From Corallococcus sp. AS-1-6 (lineage in GTDB: Bacteria; Myxococcota; Myxococcia; Myxococcales; Myxococcaceae), in contig NZ_JAIQDE010000008.1 of NCBI RefSeq assembly GCF_020037015.1, positions 186,001 through 250,000 on the forward strand: a stretch of DNA of 64,000 bases, in the 5' to 3' direction. Positions 45,601-53,119 of the stretch are shown piece after piece. The first letter of the stretch is position 1; every line of letters starts with the position of its first letter. A program made the position numbers and the translations under genes. The notes below the pieces were generated by a model. That model saw only the letters and a list, made by a program, of their open reading frames with translations. It did not search any database and was not told the origin of the DNA.

Positions 45601-46526
45601 CCAAGATTCAAGGCGTGGCCATGCGCGAGCTGGGCCTGCCCGCGGACCTGGTGCGCGTGGCGCAGACGGCCACGGACAAGGTGCCCAACACGTCCGCGAC
45701 GGCGGCCTCCAGCGGCTCGGACCTCAACGGCGCGGCGGTGCGCGAGGCCTGCATCCAGGTGCGCGAGCGGCTGGCCCCGGTGGCCGCGCGCATGCTGGTG
45801 CAGTTGCACGGGCAGGCAGTGTCGCCGGACGCGCTGGTGTTCGAGGACGGGCGCATCGCGGCGGCGTCGCGGCCGGACCAGGGGCTGCCCTTCGCGGCGG
45901 TGGTGGAGGAGGCGTACCGCGACCGCGTGGGCCTGTCCGTCACGGGCTACTACCGCACGCCGGGCATCGGCTACGACCGGAGCGTGGGCCGGGGCAAGCC
46001 GTTCCTCTACTTCGCCTATGGCGCGGCGGTGAGCGAGGTGGAGGTGGACGGCGACACGGGCATGAAGCGCGTGCTGCGCTCGGACCTGCTGGAGGACGTG
46101 GGGGATTCGCTCAACCCCGGCGTGGACCGGGGACAGGTGGAGGGCGGCTTCGTGCAGGGCATGGGGTGGCTCACCGGCGAGGAGCTGAAGTGGGACGCCA
46201 ACGGGCGGCTGCTCACGCACTCCGCCAGCACCTACGCGGTGCCCGCGTTCAGCGACGCGCCCATCGACCTGCGCGTGACGCTCATGGAGCGCGCCGGGCA
46301 GCAGGGCACCATCCACGGCAGCAAGGCCGTGGGCGAGCCGCCGCTGATGCTGGCCCTGTCCGTGCGCGAGGCCCTGCGCGACGCGGTGGCCGCCTTCGGA
46401 GCGCCGGGAGGCGACGTGGACCTGCCCTCGCCCGCCACGCACGAGGCCCTCTTCCTGGCCATCCAGCGGCGCAAGGCGAGGGGCGCGGGGCTCCCCGTGC
46501 CGGACGAGGCGCGCGAGGTGGCCTGA
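42693..46526 (+). CDS. xanthine dehydrogenase, single-chain FeS-FAD-Mo fusion
   Basis: A 1277-aa enzyme in which the usual bacterial XdhA and XdhB are one chain, as in eukaryotic XDH. Order: plant-type [2Fe-2S] domain (CAEGDCGACTV), second [2Fe-2S] domain (CGFCTPGFV and CGNICRCTGYR), FAD domain (VAGATELGVD and AGNLVTASPIGD), then the molybdopterin domain (GGFGGKETQGN, FRGFGGPQGM, GGTEMGQGLHTKI). The catalytic Glu is present in KAVGEPPLML near the end. It oxidises hypoxanthine/xanthine to urate, passing electrons through FeS centres to FAD and probably NAD+. It is coupled to xdhC by an ATGA overlap. Later urate-catabolic genes are not in the window. Confidence 0.93.
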   Translation: MSTPFEFRLNGQTVQVDDASPNTTLLDYLRARGLTGTKQGCAEGDCGACTVAMVDRDVSGQKTLRAFNSCIALLPMVAGRELVTVEGVGSRAAPHPVQQAMVKHYGSQCGFCTPGFVVSMVEAYCRKDAGSPEAIADQLCGNICRCTGYRPIRDAMVDALATRDAKGAGSGLPGVSLEGPPSPTPPLRYEARDGLFLRPTTWEDLLALRALHPEAMLVAGATELGVDITKKSRRYPFLISTEGVEALRAIRREEDGWYVGGAASLVDVEDALGHEVPELAKMLNVFASRQIRHRATLAGNLVTASPIGDTAPVLLALDARLVLASVRGERTVALSDFFLAYRKTALQPDEVVRFVVIPHAPAKDSGLTRHSDSFKVSKRRELDISIVAAGFCIETDARGLVRTARLGYGGVAATPARAKQTEGLLVGHPWNAEAVARVRATLEREFTPLTDLRGSAEYRRGLVVSLLEKFASGERSPALDGRPRFTVGAPSATADAGRELRHESALGHVTGSAQYVDDLAQRRPMLTVWPVLSPHAHARILRRDASAALKVPGVVKVLLAEDIPGMNDTGPIRHDEPLLAKDEVLFHAQVVALVVGETPEACREGARQVVVDYEPLPAVLTLAEALKQQSFHTDPHVIRRGDVDSALASSPNRLAGELTMGGQEHFYLETHAAFAEVGEDGDVTVTSSTQHPSEVQAIISHVLHVPRSRVVVKAPRMGGGFGGKETQGNAPAALVALAAVHTGRPVKWMLDRDVDMVVTGKRHPFHAAWEVGFDATGRLLALKADLTSNGGWSLDLSESITDRALFHLDNGYYVPAVRYTGRVAKTHLVSNTAFRGFGGPQGMLVMEDILARIASTLGLAPEAVRQRNLYDGVGDTNTTHYGQELEDNRLPKLWNDLLESSDFAKRRAQVEAFNASSPRIKRGLAITPMKFGISFTATFLNQAGALVHVYRDGSVLLSHGGTEMGQGLHTKIQGVAMRELGLPADLVRVAQTATDKVPNTSATAASSGSDLNGAAVREACIQVRERLAPVAARMLVQLHGQAVSPDALVFEDGRIAAASRPDQGLPFAAVVEEAYRDRVGLSVTGYYRTPGIGYDRSVGRGKPFLYFAYGAAVSEVEVDGDTGMKRVLRSDLLEDVGDSLNPGVDRGQVEGGFVQGMGWLTGEELKWDANGRLLTHSASTYAVPAFSDAPIDLRVTLMERAGQQGTIHGSKAVGEPPLMLALSVREALRDAVAAFGAPGGDVDLPSPATHEALFLAIQRRKARGAGLPVPDEAREVA

Positions 46527-46556
46527 GGCGGGCGGCGCGGGTGCGGCAACATGCCA

Positions 46557-46572
46557 CGGCAAGCTTTTGCCG
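46557..46572. repeat. short inverted repeat after the xanthine dehydrogenase gene
   Basis: CGGCAA (46557-46562) and TTGCCG (46567-46572) flank GCTT. It lies 31 bases past the dehydrogenase stop and 41 before the MbnP start. It could be a weak terminator or an operator. Confidence 0.35.
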
Positions 46573-46612
46573 CCAGTGCGTTAGACGGGGGCACCTTCCA
46601 AGGATGACCCTC

Positions 46613-47470
46613 ATGCGCTCCGTGCTCCGCTCCCGCCTCCTCCTGCCGCTGGCCCTGATGGGCGCGCTCGGCTGTGGAGAGGATGAACCCGAGGTCCTGA
46701 CGGTGGACCTCCCCGTCGTCGCCCGCGTGGGCACGGAGGCCTTCGCGTGCGGAAAGACGTACACGAACGTCGGCACGACGGGGACGACGTACGAGCCCAT
46801 GGACTTCCGCGTGTACATCCACGGCGTGCGGCTGGTGACGCGGGACGGGCAGGAGGTGCCCGTGACGCTGACCGAGGACGGGACGTGGCAGCACTCGGGC
46901 GTGGCGCTGCTGGACTTCGCGAACAACGACGGGCTGTGCAAGCAGTACACGGAGGGCATGAACACGTCCCTCCGCGGCACGGTGCCCCAGGGTGACTACA
47001 CGGGCCTGCGCTTCACGGTGGGCGTGCCGGAGGAGCTGAACCACGGCGACCCCACGACGCTCGGCGCGCCCATGGGCGACACGAGCCTGCACTGGAACTG
47101 GCAGGGCGGCTTCGTCTTCGCGCGCATCGAGGGCCGCACGCGGGGCATCCCCCAGCACGTCCTGCACGTGGGCAGCACGGCCTGCGCGCCGCCGCCCGAA
47201 GGCCAGACGCAGGGCACCGCCGGGTGCGCGAACAACAACCGGCCGGAGTTCCACCTGGACGGCTTCGACGTGACGAAGAACAAGGTGGTGATGGACCTGG
47301 GCACGCTCTTCGCGGACTCCAACCTGGACGCGAACGCGCCCAGCACGTCCCCGGGCTGCATGTCGTCCCCCAACGACGCGGACTGCGGTCCCCTGTTCCA
47401 GCGCATGGGGCTGGCGTTCGGCGGCCAGTCGGCGGACCCGGCCGTGCAGACCTTCATCCGGGCCGAGTAG
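46613..47470 (+). CDS. mbnP: MbnP-family copper-binding lipoprotein
   Basis: A 285-aa exported protein: lipoprotein signal (LLLPLALMGALGCGE, lipobox LGC) and an MbnP domain with FRVYIHGVRLVTRDG, TLGAPMGDTSLHWNWQGGF and EFHLDGFDV. In characterised MbnP proteins a Trp in this type of HWxWQ segment is oxidised to kynurenine by the partner MbnH and helps form a tight Cu(I) site; I infer the same pairing here because the MbnH-type gene follows after 16 bases. Six cysteines in the mature part suggest disulfides. ATG at 46613 has AAGGA 8 bases upstream; ATG 46604 would add three residues. Neighbouring methanobactin genes are absent, so the role is general copper handling. Confidence 0.83.
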   Translation: MRSVLRSRLLLPLALMGALGCGEDEPEVLTVDLPVVARVGTEAFACGKTYTNVGTTGTTYEPMDFRVYIHGVRLVTRDGQEVPVTLTEDGTWQHSGVALLDFANNDGLCKQYTEGMNTSLRGTVPQGDYTGLRFTVGVPEELNHGDPTTLGAPMGDTSLHWNWQGGFVFARIEGRTRGIPQHVLHVGSTACAPPPEGQTQGTAGCANNNRPEFHLDGFDVTKNKVVMDLGTLFADSNLDANAPSTSPGCMSSPNDADCGPLFQRMGLAFGGQSADPAVQTFIRAE

Positions 47471-47486
47471 CAGGAGGACGTCCGAC

Positions 47487-48635
47487 GTGGCACGACGACA
47501 AGCACAGGCGTTGAAGGCACTGGCGGCGGCGGCGTTGCTGGCCGCGGGCTGCGGCGAATCCCCCGGACCGGCCGAGGAGCCCGCGCCCTACGATTGGAAG
47601 CTGCCCGCGGGCTTCCCCAAGCCGCGCGTGCCGGAGGACAACCCCATGTCGGAGGCGAAGGTCCAGTTGGGCCGGCGCCTCTTCTACGACAAGCGCCTGT
47701 CGTTGAACGGCACGCAGTCCTGCGGCTCGTGCCACGAGCAGGCCCGGGCCTTCACGGACGGGCGCGTGCACGCGGTGGGCAGCACGGGCCAGGCGCACCG
47801 CCGCAACGGGCAGGGGCTGGCGAACGTGGCGTACGCGACCAGCCTCACCTGGGCCAACTCCGCGCTCACCACGCTGGAGGCCCAGGCGCTGGTGCCGCTG
47901 TTCGGCCGGGAGCCGGTGGAGCTGGGCTTCGCGGATCAACAGGAGGTCCTGCTGGAGCGGCTGCGCGCGGACCCGGACCTGACGGCCCGCTTCGCGGAGG
48001 CCTTCCCCCAGGAGGCCACGCCGGTGTCGCTGGCCACGCTGACGCGGGCGCTGTCCGCGTTCGAGCGGTCGCTCATCTCCGGCACGTCGGCGTATGACCG
48101 CTATGTGTACGGCAAGGAGGTGGACGCGCTGAGTCCCGCGGCGAAGCGGGGCCTGCAGTTGTTCCTGTCCGAGCGAATGGAGTGCGACCACTGCCACTCC
48201 GGCTTCAACTTCCAGGACGCGACCGTGCACGAGTCGACGCCCCAGCCGGCGCTGCCGTACCACAACACGGGGCTCTACAACGAGGACGGCCGGGGCGCGT
48301 ATCCCGCCGGGGACACCGGCCTCTACGAAATCACGCTCCGGCCGGAGGACATGGGGCGCTTCCGCGCGCCCTCCCTGCGCAACGTGGCCGTCACCGGGCC
48401 GTACATGCACGACGGCAGCCTGGAGACGCTCTCCGACGTGCTGGACCACTACGCGGCGGGAGGCCGGGCCCGGGCGGCGAACGGCGGACAGCCGAGCCCC
48501 CTGCAGAGCGCCTTCGTGCGCGGCTTCGAGCTGACGCCCGAGGAGAAGGCGGACGTCATCGCGTTCCTGGAGTCGCTCACGGACACGGCGTTCCTGACCG
48601 ACCCGCGCTTCGCGGACCCCGCCACCGAGCCGTGA
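47487..48635 (+). CDS. mbnH: MbnH-family di-haem enzyme (bacterial cytochrome c peroxidase/MauG type)
   Basis: A 382-aa exported di-haem protein with two c-type haem motifs, CGSCH (about residue 75) and CDHCH (about residue 233), in the layout of the bCcP/MauG superfamily; RLFYDKRLSLNGTQSCGSCH and ALSAFERSLISG are typical. The signal ends in a lipobox-like LLAAGCGE. In known systems MbnH forms a high-valent di-haem state and oxidises a Trp of MbnP. GTG at 47487 follows CAGGAGGACG. The gene lies 16 bases after the MbnP gene, strongly suggesting one operon. A peroxidase role cannot be excluded by sequence alone. Confidence 0.86.
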   Translation: MARRQAQALKALAAAALLAAGCGESPGPAEEPAPYDWKLPAGFPKPRVPEDNPMSEAKVQLGRRLFYDKRLSLNGTQSCGSCHEQARAFTDGRVHAVGSTGQAHRRNGQGLANVAYATSLTWANSALTTLEAQALVPLFGREPVELGFADQQEVLLERLRADPDLTARFAEAFPQEATPVSLATLTRALSAFERSLISGTSAYDRYVYGKEVDALSPAAKRGLQLFLSERMECDHCHSGFNFQDATVHESTPQPALPYHNTGLYNEDGRGAYPAGDTGLYEITLRPEDMGRFRAPSLRNVAVTGPYMHDGSLETLSDVLDHYAAGGRARAANGGQPSPLQSAFVRGFELTPEEKADVIAFLESLTDTAFLTDPRFADPATEP

Positions 48636-48654
48636 GCCGGTATCGTCATCGGCC

Positions 48655-49326
48655 GTGACCCGGCCATGGCGATTCCCCGTGCGGCGGTGGGCGGTGCTGG
48701 CCTGCATGGCCCTGCTCATCGCGGGCTGTGCATCCACGCCGTCCCATGGCGGGACCTGGAGCTACGGCACCCCGGCGGCACGGTCCTCCGCATGGCGGCC
48801 GTGGGCAGGAGAGGCCCGGAAGGTTTCCGCTGAGTCGGGTGACGGCAGGAAATGGACCTGTGGCGGTCGGCCCCTTCCGCGGGGCTGGCCCGACCTGGAC
48901 CGAAGCGAGCAGCGCCTCGCGCCCTTCATGGCCTGTGCCTCGCCCGCGGCCTTCGTGGCCATGCAGCGCGGCGTGGACATGGCCTGGCTGGTGGAGTCCC
49001 TGGAGGATTGGGATGCCGTCCGGCTGGGGGCGCTAGGTCCGTTGGACGCGAAGACCTCCGGAGTCCTCCAGCGCAAGCGCGCGGCCTTCTTGCTCACCGC
49101 GGTCGAGAAGTATGGCCTGCCGCGCGCGGAGGTGTTCGCGCTCTTCGTCCTGCACACCAGCTTCGACGACGAACTGCGCGAGCTGGTCCAGCAACTGGCC
49201 CGCGACAAGCAGCTTGGGGTGCTGGCGGAGTCATCGAAACAAGGCCGCCTTCAGGGCAACCGCCACGCATGGAGACCATCAGCTTCAAGAGCCGCGACCT
49301 GCGCTTGCTCAATGAGGATTCAGTGA
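48655..49326 (+). CDS. N-terminal remnant of a SitA-like lipoprotein toxin
   Basis: GTG at 48655 opens a lipoprotein signal (VLACMALLIAGCAST, lipobox IAGC). The segment from about residue 110 (LGPLDAKTSGVLQRKRAAFL, then EVFALFVLHTSFDDEL) looks like the N-terminal delivery part of large myxobacterial lipoproteins that carry C-terminal toxins; this comparison is from memory of the family and needs a search. Here the frame goes out of phase after ARDKQLG and ends in an Arg/Ser/Cys-rich tail typical of a wrong frame. The toxin tip is found in another frame just downstream (49269-49541). I infer an internal deletion around 49215-49245 that removed the central part and shifted the frame, so this is probably a decayed gene that could still make a short lipoprotein. 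Confidence 0.6.
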   Translation: MTRPWRFPVRRWAVLACMALLIAGCASTPSHGGTWSYGTPAARSSAWRPWAGEARKVSAESGDGRKWTCGGRPLPRGWPDLDRSEQRLAPFMACASPAAFVAMQRGVDMAWLVESLEDWDAVRLGALGPLDAKTSGVLQRKRAAFLLTAVEKYGLPRAEVFALFVLHTSFDDELRELVQQLARDKQLGVLAESSKQGRLQGNRHAWRPSASRAATCACSMRIQ

Positions 49327-49541
49327 CGGCCCAGATGAGAGCGGACGCGCGTGCGGCTCTTCGGTGTTACGGCGAGACCGTGAACATCCGCAGACCTGGG
49401 CTGGAAGGGCCGGCACGAATTCGCAGGGTGCACCTCATCTACGAAGGGGGCGACCTCAAGCCTGGGGGCAGGGTCAACCTGGAAAGAACCTTTGCGACCC
49501 TGCTGGAAGAGAGCCCGGGGGTGGAGGTCCAAATCCAATGA
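49269..49541 (+). CDS. detached C-terminal toxin-tip-like fragment, 90 aa
   Basis: The frame reads METISFKSRDLRLLNEDSVT at ATG 49269, then CYGETVNIRRP and RRVHLIYEGGDLKPGGRVNL. The upstream frame is also open and the text SGQPPR before METISF looks like normal coding sequence of a larger protein, so ATG 49269 may be an internal Met of a longer ancestor rather than a true start. I take it as the C-terminal tip of the lipoprotein toxin whose N-terminus starts at 48655. Its first 58 bases overlap the end of that frame. FSFKSRD-type strands recall restriction-endonuclease-fold nucleases, but I cannot confirm a catalytic set. The stop overlaps the start of the next gene (ATGA, 49538-49541), the usual toxin-immunity coupling. 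Confidence 0.55.
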   Translation: METISFKSRDLRLLNEDSVTAQMRADARAALRCYGETVNIRRPGLEGPARIRRVHLIYEGGDLKPGGRVNLERTFATLLEESPGVEVQIQ

Positions 49542-50881
49542 CGATGGATGGCATCCCCAGGCAGATGACGGACGACTTCCTGCGCCTTTCGTTTGATGGA
49601 GCCTGTAACACCACCGGCGCCCTCGAACAGGAACTCGCGCCGTTTCTTGAAGCACTTGAATCAGGCGCTGGCGAGTGGATGCCAGACATCGTCAAGGGAG
49701 TACGACGCCGCAAGTACACACGCGAGGCAGTGGCCAAGGGATTGACTGAATCGCGCCAGGAAAGAAGTACGTCCGTGGGCCTCTACCGCACGAGGGGGGC
49801 CGACCTGGACATGTCGCTCCGGCTTCGACTCCCGCCGCTACGACCCAGCCTGAATCTTTCTCTCACGGTCGCGCCGGTTGAACTCTTCGCACAGGAATCG
49901 AGTTGCAAGGGACTCGTGGAGATGGTCCGGACCTGGGCCATCCACTACCCCGTCACCCACGCGTCGGCACATAGCGTGGCGGACAGGGAACTGGCGGACT
50001 TCCCTCTCTTCGGCCGAGACCGGGAAACGGCCTATCAGGACGGCTTCGACAAGGTCTATGAAGTCTGCTGGCTCAACGTCTTCAGCGCGAAGCTCGTGGA
50101 CACCGTCGGCCGCGAGCGCATGCGCTCCACGCCCGCCCACCGCGTCGAAGAACTCCCCGACGGCTCCGTCCTCCTCGTCACCTGGCCCACGGCAGCGGAC
50201 TTCGCCAGCGAAGCGGCGCGCGTCGCCCAGGCCCGCGCGTGGGTCCACCTCCGGCCCGACCTGGACTTCGACACGGCGATGGCCACCCTCCGTGAACGGA
50301 GCGCGATCCTCGCCCCCGTCGAACCCCGCTTCGCGCCAGACGTCGCCGCACTCCTCGCGCGCCTGCCCGAATACAGCTCCCTGGCCCAGCGGCAGCGGCG
50401 CATCGCCGAACTCAACGCGTACGTCCCTCCAGAGCCGGACGAGTGGCTCCCTCCAGACGCCGCCCTGCCTCCGGACGTGGCCGATCCGAAGGCCGCCCTC
50501 GACCAGTACGCGTACTTCGCGGAGCGCCTCGTGGCGCTGCTCCACACGCCGGTGCCCTCCGTCTTCAAGATGTCCCCCGAATCCCTGACGGACATCGACT
50601 TCCACTTCTGGAAGCAGACCTTCCCGGACATCTTCGAGCGCCACAACATCGACGCCACCGCGGTCCCCGCCGTGGGCGCCTACCTGGGCGAAGTGCTGGT
50701 CAAACACCTGGGCGGCCAGTGGCTCCCCCGCAAGCAGTGGATGGAAGCCCAGGTCCGCGTCGGTGACCGCGTGTGGCTGCCCTTCGTCCGCGCCCACCGC
50801 TGCATGCGCTCCACCCAGGCGTTGCTGGACCACTCCCTCACCCAGCTCTACCGCGTCGCGGAGCGCCACCGGTCCCGCTGA
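49538..50881 (+). CDS. putative immunity protein for the adjacent toxin remnant, 447 aa
   Basis: ATG at 49538 overlaps the preceding stop by four bases. The first 185 residues have lower GC and less biased codons than the rest; the change near 50090 is visible in third positions. No signal peptide or membrane segment is seen, so it is cytoplasmic. The N-terminal part (LRLSFDGACNTTGALEQEL, then NLSLTVAPVELFA) and YEVCWLNVFSAKLVD look like large immunity proteins found beside polymorphic toxins; the C-terminal part (VGAYLGEVLVKHLGGQWLPR) looks like a separate small domain. Position and overlap suggest that it once neutralised the toxin encoded upstream. The family name is not certain. The gene appears intact although its toxin is broken. 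Confidence 0.62.
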   Translation: MTMDGIPRQMTDDFLRLSFDGACNTTGALEQELAPFLEALESGAGEWMPDIVKGVRRRKYTREAVAKGLTESRQERSTSVGLYRTRGADLDMSLRLRLPPLRPSLNLSLTVAPVELFAQESSCKGLVEMVRTWAIHYPVTHASAHSVADRELADFPLFGRDRETAYQDGFDKVYEVCWLNVFSAKLVDTVGRERMRSTPAHRVEELPDGSVLLVTWPTAADFASEAARVAQARAWVHLRPDLDFDTAMATLRERSAILAPVEPRFAPDVAALLARLPEYSSLAQRQRRIAELNAYVPPEPDEWLPPDAALPPDVADPKAALDQYAYFAERLVALLHTPVPSVFKMSPESLTDIDFHFWKQTFPDIFERHNIDATAVPAVGAYLGEVLVKHLGGQWLPRKQWMEAQVRVGDRVWLPFVRAHRCMRSTQALLDHSLTQLYRVAERHRSR

Positions 50882-50887
50882 CCGCCA

Positions 50888-51067
50888 CTACCGGGCCGGC
50901 GGCTTGAGGTCGTCCGGCAACCGCTCCAGCGGCGGACGCTCCAACGCCCCGGGCCGCTCCACACCGGAGGGCGTGCCCGCGTCCCCCTGCCCCGCGGGCG
51001 GCGGCGAAGGCTTGTCCGAACAGCCGGCGAGAACGCCGACGCACAACACGAAGAGCCAATGGCGCAT
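50888..51067 (-). CDS. small Pro-rich lipoprotein, 59 aa
   Basis: ATG at 51067 opens a lipoprotein signal (MRHWLFVLCVGVLAGCSD, lipobox LAGC), followed by only about 43 residues, rich in Pro, Gly and charged residues (PSPPPAGQGDAGTPSG, RPPLERLPDDLKPPAR), without cysteines after the lipid anchor. No family recognised. It is the last gene of an apparent three-gene minus-strand operon with the YcnI-like (23-base gap) and two-haem (further upstream) genes, so it may be a surface-tethered accessory to copper or haem handling. It converges on the immunity-like gene, 6 bases from its stop. Confidence 0.65.
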   Translation of the reverse strand: MRHWLFVLCVGVLAGCSDKPSPPPAGQGDAGTPSGVERPGALERPPLERLPDDLKPPAR

Positions 51068-51090
51068 GGTCGCTGTCCCCCAGTGCGGGC

Positions 51091-51810
51091 CTAGTACTTC
51101 ACCCAGATGACCGTGCCCGGATGGATCTCCGTGAGCGCGGTGACGCCGGGCTCCTTCTCGATGAGCGCCTGCGTAACGGGGTTGAAGCTGTACGCCTTCG
51201 TGTCGGACCACACGATGAGCGCGTCCTTGAACACGGTCAGGTCATGCACGTGCTCCTCCACCGTGTACTGGTTCCAGCCCGGCAGCCGGGAGGGCAGCAG
51301 GTAGAGCGACGGCGCCGGGTTCTCCGAAGCCCCCGTGCCCGCGTCCCCGTCGTGGCCGTGCGCGCCTCCCGCCGTGCTCGTCCACTCCACCACCGTCTGC
51401 GCGCCGCCCTGCGTGCTGCACGTCTGCGTCGTGGGGAAGAACAGCGTGGTGAACGGCTTCGAGGGCAGCTTCATGCGCAGCCCCAGGTGGAAGAAGTGCG
51501 TGTCCGCCGCCTTCACGTTGCCCGGGGGCTTCGTCCACGTCACCGCCGTCACGTTGCCGCTGGCGTCCTTCTCCACCTCGGCCGTGCCGAACACGGAGTC
51601 CAACGGGCGCACGTTCGTGACGCCCTCCGGAATCTGGACCCGCATTTTGGACGTGTCCGCGCCATCACAGCCGTGGCTCACCGTGATGTCCGCCTCGAAG
51701 GTCCCCCCGGCATACGGAGGCGTGGCCCCCGACACCGCCGCGTGCGCGAAGGCGGACGAGGACACCAGCGAACCCGCGACAACACACAACGGCCCCAGCC
51801 AAGACTTCAT
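51091..51810 (-). CDS. YcnI-like (DUF1775) exported copper-binding protein
   Basis: A 239-aa exported protein. The signal peptide ends SSAFA, so the mature chain begins HAAVSGATPPYAGG; an N-terminal His after cleavage is the hallmark of YcnI/DUF1775 proteins, where it binds Cu(II) together with a Trp and Glu. EADITVSHGCDGADTSKMRVQIPEGV and VTAVTWTKPPG match the domain. Unlike many members there is no C-terminal membrane helix; instead the last 60 residues form an extra segment (VEEHVHDLTVFKDALIVW). ATG at 51810. It is the middle gene of a minus-strand operon after the two-haem lipoprotein (94-base gap). Its place in a region with MbnP/MbnH supports periplasmic copper handling. Confidence 0.8.
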   Translation of the reverse strand: MKSWLGPLCVVAGSLVSSSAFAHAAVSGATPPYAGGTFEADITVSHGCDGADTSKMRVQIPEGVTNVRPLDSVFGTAEVEKDASGNVTAVTWTKPPGNVKAADTHFFHLGLRMKLPSKPFTTLFFPTTQTCSTQGGAQTVVEWTSTAGGAHGHDGDAGTGASENPAPSLYLLPSRLPGWNQYTVEEHVHDLTVFKDALIVWSDTKAYSFNPVTQALIEKEPGVTALTEIHPGTVIWVKY

Positions 51811-51904
51811 CGGGTGACTCCGGGAAGAAAGGAGCATCCCGGATATCAGCCCACCGCGACACGGCCGCTGCGGTCATTTGTCGCAGCGCCCGCGCGGGGC
51901 CTCC

Positions 51905-52477
51905 TCACGGCAGCGCGATGCGCCCCGGTGCGCTCTGGGTGCCCTGCTCGGTGTGACAGCCATTGCAGTCTCCGCTGCTCTGCGGCGTGGCCATCATCCG
52001 CGACGTGCCATCCGGCCCCACCAGCCGCGCCCGGTACGGCAGCGGGAAGGACGGCTGGCGCGTCGTGGACATGAAGTTGCCCGCGGAGTTCGGCACCAGC
52101 GTGAGCCGCACCTGGCCGTCCGCATCCAATATCTCCACCCTCACCTTCGACGGCTCCGCCAGCCGGGCATCACACCCGTCCGCTTCGTGGAGCGACGGGA
52201 ACACCGTGCCCATGAAGTAGTACGCCACGGAGGGCGCGTCCCGCAGGTGACAGCTCCGGCAGGCGTAGCCCGGCGCCATGGTGGCCCCGGTGCCGCCCGT
52301 CGCCTCGGTCCAGACGCTTCCGCTCGCGCACGTCGTCGGCGCGGGCCCCGGCTCCCCGCCCGCGTCCACGTCCACCACCGCCGCCAGCTCCGGCTCCGCG
52401 GAACAGCCCAGCGCGCCGCACAGGACCAGCGCCTTCCACGTCCACCGCGTCACGTCACGCACCGCCGGTCCCGGCAT
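51905..52477 (-). CDS. lipoprotein with two c-type haem motifs, 190 aa
   Basis: ATG at 52477 leads to a signal with lipobox LGC (VLCGALGCSAEP). The mature protein has two CxxCH motifs, CRSCH near residue 75 and CNGCH near residue 170, with a beta-rich domain between them (KVRVEILDADGQVRLTLV), so it should carry two covalent haems in the periplasm or at the cell surface. I do not recognise a named family. It is the first gene of the minus-strand operon with the YcnI-like protein, and probably an electron-transfer partner in copper or respiratory chemistry. The N-terminal eight residues before VRDVTRWTWK may not be real; GTG start there is an alternative. Confidence 0.72.
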   Translation of the reverse strand: MPGPAVRDVTRWTWKALVLCGALGCSAEPELAAVVDVDAGGEPGPAPTTCASGSVWTEATGGTGATMAPGYACRSCHLRDAPSVAYYFMGTVFPSLHEADGCDARLAEPSKVRVEILDADGQVRLTLVPNSAGNFMSTTRQPSFPLPYRARLVGPDGTSRMMATPQSSGDCNGCHTEQGTQSAPGRIALP

Positions 52478-53119
52478 GTCTCACGCTCCCGGGCCGCCTC
52501 TACCACGCGCGCCACCGGCGCCCCCTGCGGCACAAGCGCGCAGGCGCCGTGTCGGACCCGCCCCGTATCCTCCGGAAACACTCTCCAGACGAATCCAAGG
52601 AATCCTATTTTCACTGGCAATTCACAGACACACACAGGGCCGCGGCGGTGGAGCCGCTCGCGCGGAGGCGGACCCGTACACTCCGCGTGTTCCCGTCGCA
52701 TGATCCGATGTGTCACGTTTACACGGACACCTCGCGCACTATCCCGCGAACAGGGGAGGTCCCCGGGTTTCCGACCTTGGGGGTCGTTTGAATGTTCCCC
52801 CATTCGCGAGATGAAGTGAGTCGCGGCCCAGACGCTCTCCGAATTCCGTCCTCATGAAATTCGCACCCAGCCCCGCCCCTGCTTCACGCGCTCCCCGCGG
52901 TGCCCGATTTCCAGCATGGCGCCAATGTGGGTGGGGGGGATTGCTCGCGCGCGCGTCAGACGATACATGCGCGAGACAACGCCCCTTCACGGCGGGTGCT
53001 GATTGCGACTGACCTCTTGAAACCCTGTCTCGCCGGGAGACAGCACCCCCCCGGCCCCTGAATCCGCGTCTCCGTGCCCCCCGCGCACGGAACACCCCCG
53101 CCTCCCAGGAGTCGCGTCA
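52478..53119. other. 642-base intergenic control region before the NRPS-PKS locus
   Basis: It separates the minus-strand haem-lipoprotein operon from the NRPS gene and must hold both promoters. Bases 52570-52640 are relatively A/T-rich (CAAGGAATCCTATTTTCACT near 52597-52616). TTGAAA at 53017-53022 could be a -35 box, but no good -10 is found at 17 bases. CAGGAG at 53106-53111 is the NRPS ribosome-binding site. No gene or strong hairpin is supported. Confidence 0.45.

Noticed and set aside
42657-46562. Minus-strand frame of about 1300 codons opposite the xanthine dehydrogenase gene
   Set aside because: Antisense shadow: composition is His/Arg/Val-rich and no motif is present, while the plus strand has all XDH motifs.
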